Positions 10,310-21,300 of a stretch of 64,000 bases of DNA are shown piece after piece. Origin of the DNA: Enoplolaimus lenunculus. Taxonomy: Eukaryota > Nematoda > Enoplea > Enoplida > Thoracostomopsidae. Numbering within the stretch: position 1 is the first letter of the stretch; each line of letters begins with the position of its first letter. The notes below the pieces were generated by a model. The model was not told where the DNA came from. It saw only the letters and a program-made list of their open reading frames with translations, and searched no databases. Both the position numbers and the translations under genes were made by a program. The stretch spans positions 1-64,000 of the forward strand of contig JASANG010000874.1 in the NCBI GenBank assembly GCA_030248215.1. Direction: 5' to 3'.

Positions 10310-11300
10310 TTACGTACATCGATATAAGACCAAAATACAAGCTAAAATGTTAACAAATATATGCACAGATTGAACTGGTGCCGCCTGTCCGCGATGTTTT
10401 TTCTTGCGACTTTCTTCAGCTGAACATCGCATATACTGAGGGTTAACGCGACCGTTTCGTTCACGAATTGTCACAGAAGCCGTATAAAAGCACTGGTCAG
10501 TCCAATTATTGCAGTAATTACCACTGTTGCAACAGGATGTGCACTTTTGTATAGTCATACCATAGCCTTGATAAATACATTTAACTTCGTCTAAGCTGCA
10601 ATCGTCTTCATTGGAGCAACCACGTACGATGCCCGCAACCAAATTGTTCATGTATAATACATCTGCCTGTAAAACTGTATGAAAATATGAAAAACAGTGG
10701 ATACATGAAGAAGACATGATATATAAAGAGTGAAATGCAAACCTTCGGTTGTACCCTATGATGCATGGTATAAAACAGCGCAACCCGTGCTAATATCGGT
10801 AGGGGTTGTAGCTTCCCGATAGCAAGGTGAGCTGGCTACAGGCCTGCCAATCAAATGTAGCAGATTTGAAATCAGCATAGATACGATTTTCATAGGACAT
10901 ACTTACTTACTCCTTTTCAAGATCAGGCAAAAGAAAATCCTGCATTAAACGGGTGGGGCGTTTTTTCGCATGAACTCTACAGACGAAAATATGAACCAGT
11001 TCACACGTTATATTCAAATTTAGATCTCGCATCCTCACAATTTGTTCGTACCTTACAGAAAACATCAGTTCGACGCGGACAAGTATATTCATATTCTGTC
11101 TTGATATCACTGCCGTCGTCAGGTTTCAGCGTAAAACAATAATCATCTTCTTCATCGATTTCAATCACACTTGATCGAGAAAATCCACATCCATAACAAA
11201 TTAGCGATTGAACAACGGGAGCCACAATGAACCAACTCGCAGCGACAAACGCAATTGTTAAATAATCAAATTGAACGGATTTTATGAAAGTAAGTGGCAT
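10310..11300 (-). CDS. Ly-6/uPAR (three-finger) domain protein, likely GPI-anchored, copy 2
   Basis: Two exons on the minus strand: 11300-11052 (83 codons from ATG at 11300) and 10666-10310 (118 codons plus stop), joined in phase 0 with donor GTACGA and acceptor TTTTACAG; predicted 201 residues. A signal peptide spans about residues 12-32. The mature chain opens LICYGCG and ends its domain with CTSCCNSGNYCNN, nearly the same as in the copy at 1.6-3.7 kb. Cysteine spacing is conserved, and both proteins share MPL at the start, the ADV at the exon join and NNWTD after the last cysteines. A basic stretch and a short hydrophobic C-terminus fit GPI anchoring. A lineage-local duplication explains the pair. 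The ligand is not predictable from sequence. Confidence 0.82.
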
Positions 11301-11361
11301 TTGTGACGTTGCTGTCGTGTTTTAGTCCTGTTGGTGAAAAAGTCCTACAAAAAGTGCGTGC

Positions 11362-12129
11362 TGTAGTGACCCGAATAAAAGGGGGGTGTTATGAGGGGGA
11401 TCCTAATGTTGAGTCCGAATCAATAGGAGTCCGTATCCCTAATAAGTGTTCGTAAAATGATTGAGTCCGTACACCTTATTTAGAGTCCATAAATATCAAC
11501 TATCCCTAATTGTAGCACATAAATGACTGCAGGACCAAATAATTTCAGTTCGAAAAAGCGTACTTAAATTTTGAAAGTACATTCCTAATATAACCTGTCA
11601 TTATCGCTCAAGCTATTGACACGAGTCAAATAAACATTTAATTCAAGAGACAGTTGCAATACTGGATATATTTCAGTAACGAAGAATGGCGGAGCGTGGG
11701 CTAAAATTAAATTTAGTCCGTAACAGGCGGTACCCAGGTACCCATTTTGAGTCCCAATCAATAGGAGTCCGTTTCCCTAATAAAAGTCGGTAAGCGGATA
11801 AAGTCCCTATACCCTAATTAGAATCCATAAATGTCAATTAACCGTAATTGTAGCGCATAAATGACTCCAGGCCCAAATAATTTGAGTTCGAAACTTTAAG
11901 GCGTGCTTAAATTTTGAAAGTACATTCCTAAGTATAACCTTGTATTATCATCGTTCAAGCTATTGACACAAGACAAATAAACGTTTTATTAAACGGTATA
12001 TATGTCAGTAACGAAGGATGGCGGAGCGTGGATTAAAAATAAATAACAGTCCGTAAACCGAATAACAGTGGGGGTACCCTCTGGGGAGGTCAAATAAATA
12101 TCAGCCCTGCTCTTATTCGGATCACTACA
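11362..12129. mobile_element. DNA transposon, family C, with internal duplication
   Basis: Inverted ends TGTAGTGACCCGAATAA and TTATTCGGATCACTACA. The interior is two direct copies of about 300 bases (from about 11400 and 11740), each with CAATAGGAGTCCGT, TTGAAAGTACATTCCTA and AATGGCGGAGCGTGG-like segments. No transposase frame, so non-autonomous. A partial copy is at 41165. Confidence 0.7.
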
Positions 12130-13225
12130 GTATTAGCGTTTGTACTGGTAACTAAAAAATTTTATATTAATATATTTTCGGCACCCGCTATGTTGTGAAT
12201 ATTTGTTACTCATCTGAGAATTTGCTAAAAGCTTTGAAAATAAGATTTCATACAAAATTTCAACTCCGTATGCCACAAGCAATATTCCACAACGCATATA
12301 TATTGAAGGAAACGTGCAAAATGCAAAGAGTCTGTGCTTTAAACATACGATATGTCCGGCTGAAACTAAAAAGCAATTATTTGTTGTAGGTCTAAATAGC
12401 GATACCAGAATAAGATAGTATTTACCTTTATATGTAGAATATTTCATGATGACAAAGCATTGGCGTGCGGCAGTAGTTCACATGTTGCCACGGAAACGGG
12501 GTTAAATAAAATGGTTAAAACTGCAAAAATCATGAAACCACTGTTTTAAACAACTCAAACCATACGAAAAAATACAAGAGCGAAACGTTGGCTGGCAAAT
12601 TTGTCGGTGTGGGAGTTGAAATAAAACTATAGGCGGATATAAAATGATGTTTTATTTTAAAAATGACAAAGTTTGCTTTTAAACTGTTGATGTCAAGTCC
12701 TTTATTTTTTCAAAAATTTAGTATAGTTTTCGCGAGTTGTCTGAGTATAGGTCTGCGTCTAGGCTTAGGCTTCAATAAAACATCGGCTTTCAGCTGTTCC
12801 AAGTGTCACGACCCATGACACTGGCAGTTTCGGCAGTAAAATTGTTTCGTAATATATTTTGGTTCATGTTGTACTGGTCAGTGGTTTGTTCGTGTTGAAT
12901 AATTTCAAAAATTTGAATAGCCAAAATTTGTTGAAAAAACAGAAAACTTAAGCTTGACAACACTTATCAGATTCAACGCGATCTTTATGCTAATATTACT
13001 TTACTTTCGGCTCGAGTGTCAACAAAATTTGTTGACATTTGTTGTTCTGCTCTTGTTTTTTTCTTGATGCTGCACTGGGCAGCGCAGCTTAGTTAAATTT
13101 TCATTTATACGGAAGCCCACGTATACGCACCTCAGCTCAATAGTTTGGTGCGGTCCATTGTGGTCCAAGTTTCGCCATTGGACTTCATTGGACTCCATAG
13201 CTCTATGACGTCATTTGCGAGCCTG
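12130..13225. other. AT-rich intergenic DNA, nothing recognised
   Basis: A 104-codon minus-strand frame at 12133-12447 has no splice or motif support. No repeat family was identified apart from a few TTAGGC-like units near 12760. Confidence 0.4.
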
Positions 13226-13448
13226 CACTGCAACAAATGGTGAATCAAATTGACTCTCTCCAAAATAGACTTTTCCTGACTACACAAACTGAGTCAAAAC
13301 TCGACTCCGCCAGAGTCTGAAATTTAATTCACTGAATCGCTCAGTGAGTCGAATTTGACTCTGGCGGAGTCGAATTTGACTCAGTTTGTGTAGGACGGAA
13401 AAGCCTTTTTCAGAAAGAGTCAATTGGACTCACCATTTTTTTGCAGTG
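13226..13448. mobile_element. GACTC hairpin element (family D)
   Basis: Ends CACTGCAACAAATGGTGA and CACCATTTTTTTGCAGTG are inverted, and the whole 223 bases fold as one long imperfect palindrome around repeated TTTGACTC and ACACAAACTGAGTC. Two more copies are at 18786 and 28738. No coding capacity. Confidence 0.8.
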
Positions 13449-13924
13449 TGTACACTTGTAAATTGTTTTCTGCGCATTTTACACGTCATTTACGCGTTTT
13501 ACTTTGAGATTTCCTGTTCTACTTCTTAGTTGACATAGAATTGGGGTAAAGTAGAATCAACAAATATTGAATTTACTTTTATCAAATAAATATTGCGTCA
13601 CAAAAAGTTGTATCGCACACTTATTTATGCTGCGGTTTTAATTTTGTTGTTATTGTAAATATTTGTAAAGTGAAACAACGTTGGATCTTCCGGAGTATAA
13701 TTTAAATCGATTTACTGATATCCACACAAAAATGTTCAGTTCCATAAAAAACGTCTCAAGTTTGTGATTATTTTTGGCGAAGTTTAATTCAAAGCAAATT
13801 TTGTGAAAGCAACGCCCATATTAAGTAAACCAAGTTTACTTTTTGTAGTTTCAAAAATTTCAACGAACCACGAAGCGAGAGCAAAATTTTGAAATATTTC
13901 AAGTCACCAGTTGATGGTATAAAC

Positions 13925-14124
13925 GGCCAATGTATAGAACAGGGCTGGAATAGCAGTATAAGCATATTCCTAAGCCTAAGCTTGAGCCTCAGATTAAGCC
14001 TAAGCCTAAGTCTAAGCCTTAGCCTAAGCCTAAGCCTAAGCCTAAGCAAAAAAGTCTAAAGCTTAAGCTTACTTTACTACAGTCTGGCCGGAAAACCGTT
14101 CCGGCCCTGTTCTTTACATTGGCC
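13925..14124 (-). mobile_element. hAT-like MITE, family A, with TTAGGC core
   Basis: Left end GGCCAATGTATAGAACAG, right end CTGTTCTTTACATTGGCC, with an array of CCTAAG (the other strand of TTAGGC) in the middle. Flanks GTATAAAC and TATTAAAC are only a partial match. Confidence 0.7.
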
Positions 14125-14952
14125 TATTAAACTATTAAAAGTTTAAACTTTATTGTCGAAAACTTTGATAAGCTTTCAATTTTGTGATATTAATAAGTAA
14201 AAAGTATATGTATTTCTTTTCGTCAAAAATAATTAATTATTCTCTGGTCATTTTAATTAGCATTGAAAGTGGATCCGTCACACGTTTCAAGGTGAACAAT
14301 ATATACAACACTGTGTTTTTTGTTAGTTTCGCAGTAAAAGTGTTTTTATTTGCAAACATAATAAATTAGAAGCATCATATTCTGCAATGTGACCGTTCAA
14401 ATAATCAAGTCCGCATGCATCACTGACTTTAAATTTCATTCTTTTCTCAAAAATTGTCCTGTATTAGGAGTAATTTTGTAAACAATCTATAGCAACTTAA
14501 CGACCAAACACAAAATTATTTTTCACACGATAGTCCTCGGTTTCTTTGCTGAAAACAATGCCCCAAATTGCGACTCGAGAAGAGCATAGCGAATCGGATG
14601 TTTCTATTTCATTTATTGTAACAAAAGGTTTGAAAATAGCCAACGCTGTCGGCATCCGAAGACCTTAAAGACCAGGTGGTTTTAACGTTCACGTTTCACC
14701 GTTATGATTTTGGTCCCGACGTTTTAGGATCGGTTTCATTTGGTAAACACAAGAAAGAGCCTGTTCAATAAGTTTAAACGTTCCCTCTATCAAAATGCTC
14801 GCTACGCCCTACATATCTGTCTGATTCTCTAGTACGGATACATTTAATATAAAAAAAGTCCACAATTTGAGAAATTGCAAATTATAACAATTTTTATTAT
14901 TGGCATACTTCGAAATGCACAAAATACCCACCCATCAACCAGTAATTTACAG
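14125..14952. other. Intergenic DNA, nothing recognised
   Basis: No supported exon or repeat was recognised between the two telomere-like MITEs. Confidence 0.4.
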
Positions 14953-15143
14953 GACCAATGTTGCTTTAAGGGGCGTAACAGTAGACTAAGCGTATTTCTA
15001 AGCCTAAGCCTAAGCCTACGCGTTGCAAAAATGAGTTCCTAAGCCCAAGCCTAAGCCTACGCAAAAAAATGTAATCTAGAATGTAAACGTACTCTTCTAT
15101 AGACCCACCAGAATCCTGGACACCTCTTGAAGTAACATGGGCC
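14953..15143 (-). mobile_element. hAT-like MITE, family B, with perfect 8-base target duplication
   Basis: The element runs from GACCAATGTTGCTTTAAG to CTTGAAGTAACATGGGCC and is flanked on both sides by ATTTACAG, a perfect 8-base duplication. The core holds CCTAAG repeats, the TTAGGC telomere-like unit in reverse. This copy is the clearest evidence that family B is hAT-like. Confidence 0.85.
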
Positions 15144-15664
15144 ATTTACAGTATCAAAATTTTTGTTTTCAATATTTTTCTCGCATTTCCTCTTTTCGTT
15201 CATATACAATATTCCTCATACGATAAAGTTTCTGCGCGAAAAATCATATTCGAGGTCGCATTTGTCATCATCAGTATTTTTATTAGAAATCTGTGGTGCA
15301 TGCACTTTGAACAGTCAACATTCACCATCATCTACTGGCGATGAACGTTTTCGCGTTATTTGTGTTAACTTTTTAGTCTACTTTTATATTTTGACGAAAA
15401 ATGTGACAATTTCAACGTGAGAAATATACGCAATGACAACTAAACAAGTGAAAAATTAATAGAATGTATCATACAAATGATTATTGAGTTCAATATTTGT
15501 ATTATCTTCAAAATATTTTCTATTCTGAGTCCAGTCGGCACAATATTTGTACCGATTAGCTGTTAGTCTTTTTCATTCAGTATTCTATGTATACAGACGG
15601 TTGAAAATTGTGATTCTGATCCTAAGCTTGTTAAACTATTGTATACAGCTATCGGAAAACAATT

Positions 15665-16006
15665 CTTGTGTTTCGTTAAATTTCGATTCTTTTCTTGGCC
15701 AATGTATAGAACAGGACTGCAACAGGAGTATAAAAGAATGTTCCTAAGCCTAAGCTTAACTCTAGGCTTCATTACTCTAGGCAGTCCTGTAGAAAAACGT
15801 TCTGCCCCTGATCTTTACGTGGGCCCCTTTCCGAAAGTGTATTTCGTAAAATTTTGATACCTTTCTTGGCCAATGTATAGAACAAGACTGCAACAGGATT
15901 ATTAGCATGTTCCTAAGCCGAAGCTTTAGCCTAAGCGCATAATTGCACTATGGCAGTCCTGTAGAAAAACGTTCCGCCTCTGATCTTTACATGGGCCCCT
16001 TTCCGA
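15665..16006 (-). mobile_element. Two short family A copies in a segmental duplication
   Basis: Elements at 15697-15825 and 15868-15997 both begin GGCCAATGTATAGAACA, end in TGATCTTTAC plus GGGCC, and are followed by CCTTTCCGAAA. The flanks (TTTCGTAAA, TTTTCTTGG) are shared as well, so a block of about 171 bases was duplicated after insertion. Confidence 0.7.
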
Positions 16007-16239
16007 AATACAAACAAGTTGTAGATTTACGTACCACAGCATATGCACCTGGCGTTCCCGTTTTAATATATAGACAATATAGACATATTTTTGTGGCAAC
16101 CACTATAAATTTCGAAGCTAACGTTGTTTTGGTGCTGCACTGGTATAACTAAATCAGATTGCTTGACCGGTACTAAAGTGGAAGCATAAATTGAACTGCC
16201 CTAAACAAAATATTTAGCTGTACCTGCAAATTGTATATA

Positions 16240-16530
16240 ATATCTGTGTATGTGTCGTACGCCAATCTGCTATTCAAGTCCATTACCAATGGGCCTAAGC
16301 CTATCTGCTATTCGAAGCAAATAGCAGTTTGGCTTAGACCAATTTGCTATTGGGAGATTTCGCAAAACAACAGTGATCTAATACCCACGCTGATTGGTTG
16401 TCGGTCAAAATAATCAAATCTGATTGGTCCATAAGTTCAATAGAAGTTTAGTCCAGGCCACACTGCTATTATATAAAATAGCAGATTGGCCTAGGCCAAT
16501 TAGCAATTAGCCTAATAGAAGGTTGGCCTA
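16240..16530. repeat. Hairpins built from GCAGATTGGCCTAGGC
   Basis: Several inverted pairs based on AAATAGCAGATTGGCC and GGCCTAAGCCTATCTGC sit close together, for example around 16296-16345 and 16463-16500. They would fold into stem-loops. No second copy outside this block was seen. Confidence 0.55.
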
Positions 16531-16659
16531 CGACATATATATGATTAAAGATTGATATTTTTAGCTGTAAGTTGCCTGTCACTCGCATAGATAGGACGGT
16601 TTTGTACATTATTTTAACCGCGTATTTTGGTCGAACGGCGAATTCCGGTTCCGGTACCG

Positions 16660-17870
16660 CATGAAAAAATGACCCCCTCCCAAAATGACCCCCGAGTACA
16701 ATTTCACGAGGGTGCGATTTTCATAGCACTGTCGTGTGAAAAAATGAATCCCATTATAAATAGAGACTCCCCCGTCAGTTTCAGACGGCCAACATAGGAA
16801 TGAAATATTGACCCTAATAAAAAGATGACACCCTTTTCAATTCAACCAAAGGTTGCATCAGGAATGACAAAGAGATGTTTAATAAATAAATGGTAAATAT
16901 AACGCCCTTCTCTTGGTAGATAATGTCATTGAGATGTTGTCATTCAATACACTTGCAGATGCCTAAGTGCACACTATGAAATTGAGCGAAATTAACTGTT
17001 GTCCAAGTTGTTCATGCATGTTAGTTTAAATTCGGCGTTTATGACCATGCAATTTAGTAATATAACGTTCTTTAAAGCATGATTGTGTTAAATCTACGTA
17101 ACGACATCGGCATATCTAAGTTTGGCATCGGCAAAATTTGAAAACAAGAATTGGCACTGACAAAAATTTTGGAGTCGGCACATTACTATTTTCTAGTCGG
17201 TTTTTACATTGTACATTAATAGCCCACATATTTCCGAGAAAATAACTATTATTTCAAAGGTTCCGTACTCAGAAATCAGAGAGTAACAATTTGAAACCAT
17301 TAATGTTAGCCTCGGCACTAGCTTGCGGAAGTGGACTGAACTAACGTCGAATATCCACCGAAAAATTCTATTGTAAAAAGCCTTAAGTTGCATTTGAAGG
17401 GGGCGTGCAACCCTAGACACGACCCTTTTTTACCGTAAGAGATATTAAATTTGTAATAGTTTCAGTCGTGAGCATTAAATATTTGAAGCGGATTTGGTTT
17501 TGGCGACACGTTCCTTACTTGTAATCACACCCTTCAGTAAGATATCAAGTTAAACTTTCACTGTGCTTAAAAATATTCGCCAGCGGAAATTAATTTATTT
17601 TCTCAGGCGATCGTTTCAGTGCAGTGCTGAGCAAAACGGACCGGGGGTCTGTTTTTAGCGGGGGTTATATTTTTTATGCGACCCTGTGTAAAAACAACGG
17701 GGGTCTCTTTTTAACGGGGGGTCATATTTTCATACGACGCTGTGTGAAAATGACGTGGTCTGTTTTTAATGGGCTCAATTATTCACACGACAGTACTATG
17801 AAAATCCGGACCCCCATGAAAATGTGCTTGGGGCTCGTTTTGAGGGGTCACTTTTTTATACGACACCAGC
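16660..17870. mobile_element. Element with inverted GGGGGTC arms
   Basis: The left arm has repeated AAAATGACCCCC blocks (16665-16770); the right arm has the inverse GGGGGTCTGTTTTTA and GGGGTCATATTTT blocks (17638-17860). Motifs such as GTGTGAAAA appear in both. This is a probable non-autonomous DNA element of about 1.2 kb; exact ends were not resolved. No gene was supported in the middle. Confidence 0.5.
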
Positions 17871-18156
17871 ACCGACAAAACTTCCTGTACAATCGGCAAA
17901 GATATTATTTTTTTCGCGGGTTACCACCCCCGCAATCTAGTATCCTGAGCTTTTATAGGTCCCAAACATCGAAACCGGGCTTTATCCGCCATTAAGCGTA
18001 CCAGCAACTTGCCAATTATTCAAATTATATTGATGCCTTTTTCAAAAATTCTTTGTCAGTAAAATCGGAAAACTTCCTTATCTTCTAGAAACAAGCTCCG
18101 AAATCGTGTCCCCGTACACTGCGGATAAAGGTGCCGCCGGATAAAATAATCCTTAC

Positions 18157-18300
18157 CCACGTGTACCTCTGCTGTTCATTAAATACTGCATTTTCTGGCT
18201 CGATATTAAGGTGTTTAAACGTAACTAGAGGCAGGAATGTGCTAAACTTCCTGTCGTATATCGGGTGTTGGTACTCGAACGGTATGCGTTTTATAAACAC
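18157..18300 (-). CDS. Isolated exon of an unidentified minus-strand gene
   Basis: A 144-base segment, exactly 48 codons in phase 0, follows an acceptor TACTTACAG and ends at a donor TGG|GTAAGG. The translation begins VFIKRIPFEYQHPIYDRKF and ends FNEQQRYTW, with a composition typical of globular protein. I do not recognise the family. No partner exon was found on either side, so it may be a relic or part of a gene whose other exons are too short to see. It lies only 76 bases from the start of the patched-related gene on the other strand. Confidence 0.4.
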
Positions 18301-18375
18301 CTGTAAGTATTATTAATACAATTTACTGCGGCTGGTTAATGCGGTGCATGTCTCGGATCATCGTGTAAACTCAAT

Positions 18376-21300
18376 ATGACTGTCTATTGGAATTTGGACG
18401 AATTTTTTCGCCGTTTATTAGGATTCTTAGGGAAATTTGTCGGCCAACATCCGTTGCCTTTTTTTGTTGGACCTATTTTGTTGGCGTGCTGTTGCGCATA
18501 TCCGTTTGCAGTCGGGCTCAAACATTTTCGCAAGACATCTCATGATCGTTCGTGTAAGTGTGGTATTTAATGCGACACGATTTAATATAATGTCGTCAGC
18601 AAGAGCGTGCAACTGAGTGCATTATACAGTAAAAGGTTTTACCCGGTACGCGTTGCGTTTTTGGCTTAAATAATATTATTTTGCGTAAATTTTTTGGAAA
18701 ATTATTAAATCAGTGTAGACGTGAAGTGCTTCGTTTTTGTATTTAGCGGATCTCACAAATTTAACTATGATTACGTGTGAAATTACACTGCAAAAAATGG
18801 TGTGTCAAATTGGCTCTCTCCGAAATAGGCTCTACGGGACTACACAAACTGAGTCAAATTCGACTCCTACAGAGTCAAACGTGCGACTCAGAGATTAGAA
18901 TTTGACTCTGGCGGAGTAGAAGTTGACTCAGTTTGTGTAGTGTCGTAGAGCCTATTTCGGAGGAAGTCAATTTGACTCACAATTTTTTACAGTGCAGCTT
19001 AATTTGAGTAGGGCAAAAGCGTGAACTGAAACAGTTTTGAAGACAATTATTTTCGTATCAGTTGCATTTTCATGTCTTATAAATCATCTTATTTTGGTTA
19101 TATCTGTACTGCAGGTCCTGAGTATACACTGTAAATTTCAATGAGTTAAATAATCAACTCAGCTAGTGAGTTTAGTTATTTCTGAGATAATAACAATAAG
19201 AACTAACTCACTCTGAGTTGAACTGTATTTCACCCTCCATTGATATGATTCCGGGTGAGTTGATCAGTTAACTAAGATAGTGTTGAATCAACTCACAAAT
19301 CTGAGTTCTGATAGTCCTAACTCAGACTGAGTAATTTAACTCACTCTGAGTTAAAATCAACTCACTGCAATTTAGAGTGTACGAGATTTTCAACCTTCAT
19401 TATATTTTCAAAATTAAGATTTTTGTATGAGACTGCACGACAATGACTGAAAAACATTTATCAATGCTATGCTAAGAATGCAAAAAAATCTAATAGAGTG
19501 ACCGATACTATGCATTAAGCTATCCACAGTGTTTAAAAATGGAAACTAAAAGCCATTCATTTTTGTCACTGTAAATTCCAGTGAGTTCATTTTAACTCAG
19601 AATGAGTTGAATTGACTCAGAAGCTTGAGCTCTGAGTTAAATCTTTCCGAACTCAGAGTTCTGAATTGGTTTAGTTCATTCTGAGTTAATTAATCAACTC
19701 ACCCGGAATTAAATAAGCTCACAGTGAGTTAATAGTAGTGCTATTGACTCAGAAATGACCAAAAATAACTAATTCTCTCTCTGAATTGATTAATCAACTC
19801 ACTGGAATTTGCAGGGAGCACCATGTTTTTATGGTTCTAAATGCCGACGAAATGATTCCAAGTATGACAGTAGCGTAAATAATGACGCGAGCATGCAAGC
19901 ACAGCTCAACATAAAATTTGAATATTTTTACAATATTAACCTGTTAAACTCAAAACTAGCGGCCCATGTAAAGATCAGGGGTGGAACGTTTTTCTGTGGG
20001 ACTAGAAAAGAGTACACTTAAGCTTTTAACTAATTTTTTTGCTTGACTTAGGCTTAGGCTTAGGAATATGCTCATTCTTACGCTTAGGCTTAGGTTTAGG
20101 CTAAGGCTTAGGTTTACGATTATGCTTATAATACTGTTCTGCGCCTGTTCTTTACATTGGCCAAAGTTGCTTACCGTTTTATTTTATTCTATTGTTTCCA
20201 GCAGCAATTGAGTTGTTCACACCATCGAAAAGCGAGTCAGAGCTGAGCCGCGAGCGAATGTCGAGAGTATTTCCGGATGGAGGCTATTTTTCCGACCGAA
20301 CTGTGGTTGCGCCTAATTTATTCATTCTACTGGTATCGGCAAAAGATGATGGCAGTGTGTTCCGGCACGAAATCGTTGACGCTTACTACAATTTGAGGCG
20401 ACAAATTGAAACTTTATCAGTGACACTTGACACGTCAGGCAAGCATGGTGGAACGTATAATTATTCAACATTTTGTAATGCTGATGTTTATCGTGTCAAA
20501 TGCAGACCGGATCCGTTTTTAGAAATCTGGCAAGCGTTTCAGTTGAAATATTTGCCTGTCATAACGTATCCGTATATTTCGGTAAGAAAGGGTTTTCATT
20601 GAAGTCGGCAAATTTTGTGTGCATCAGTTTATAAGCGTTTAAATTTAAGACTATTATCTTAGCTGTAAGCTTTTAAACTTAAGGCTATTATCTTAGCTCT
20701 AAGCGTTTAAACATAGCACTATTATCTTAGCTGTGAACAATAAATCTAAAACTTCACTTAACTAAGAGAAGGCAAATTCACGGGTACTTTGGAAGACGCG
20801 TACCATACCAGCTCGGCTGTCATACTGAATTTGTTTCGCAAGTTAATCACATGAAACCAACAATGAGTTTAAGTTTGAAAACAGTTAAATTTTGCATGCT
20901 ATATATTATTGCGACTTTAGAAACATTTTGCACTTTCGCCAGAATTAGTGATCTTAAAAGATACAAATATTTTCTCTACTACGCTGCAATTATTGAAAAT
21001 TGTAAAATTTTAAAACGTAAGCAACGATTGGTTCCTGCCGAAAAATGGTAAATTGACCATAGCATCCACGTATCGGCCCGTGTAAAGAACACGGGCGGAA
21101 CGTTGTACTGTGAGACTAAAAAATAATACGCTTAAGCATTATTGCTTGGTTTAGGCTTAGGCTTAGGCTTTGGCTTAGAAATATGCTCATTCTTACGCTT
21201 AAGCTTAGGCTTAGGGTTAAGCTTTGGAATATGCTTATAATACTGTTCCGCCCCTGTTCTTTACATTGGCCCACGCACCTAAGACAAAGGCTATAGTCTT

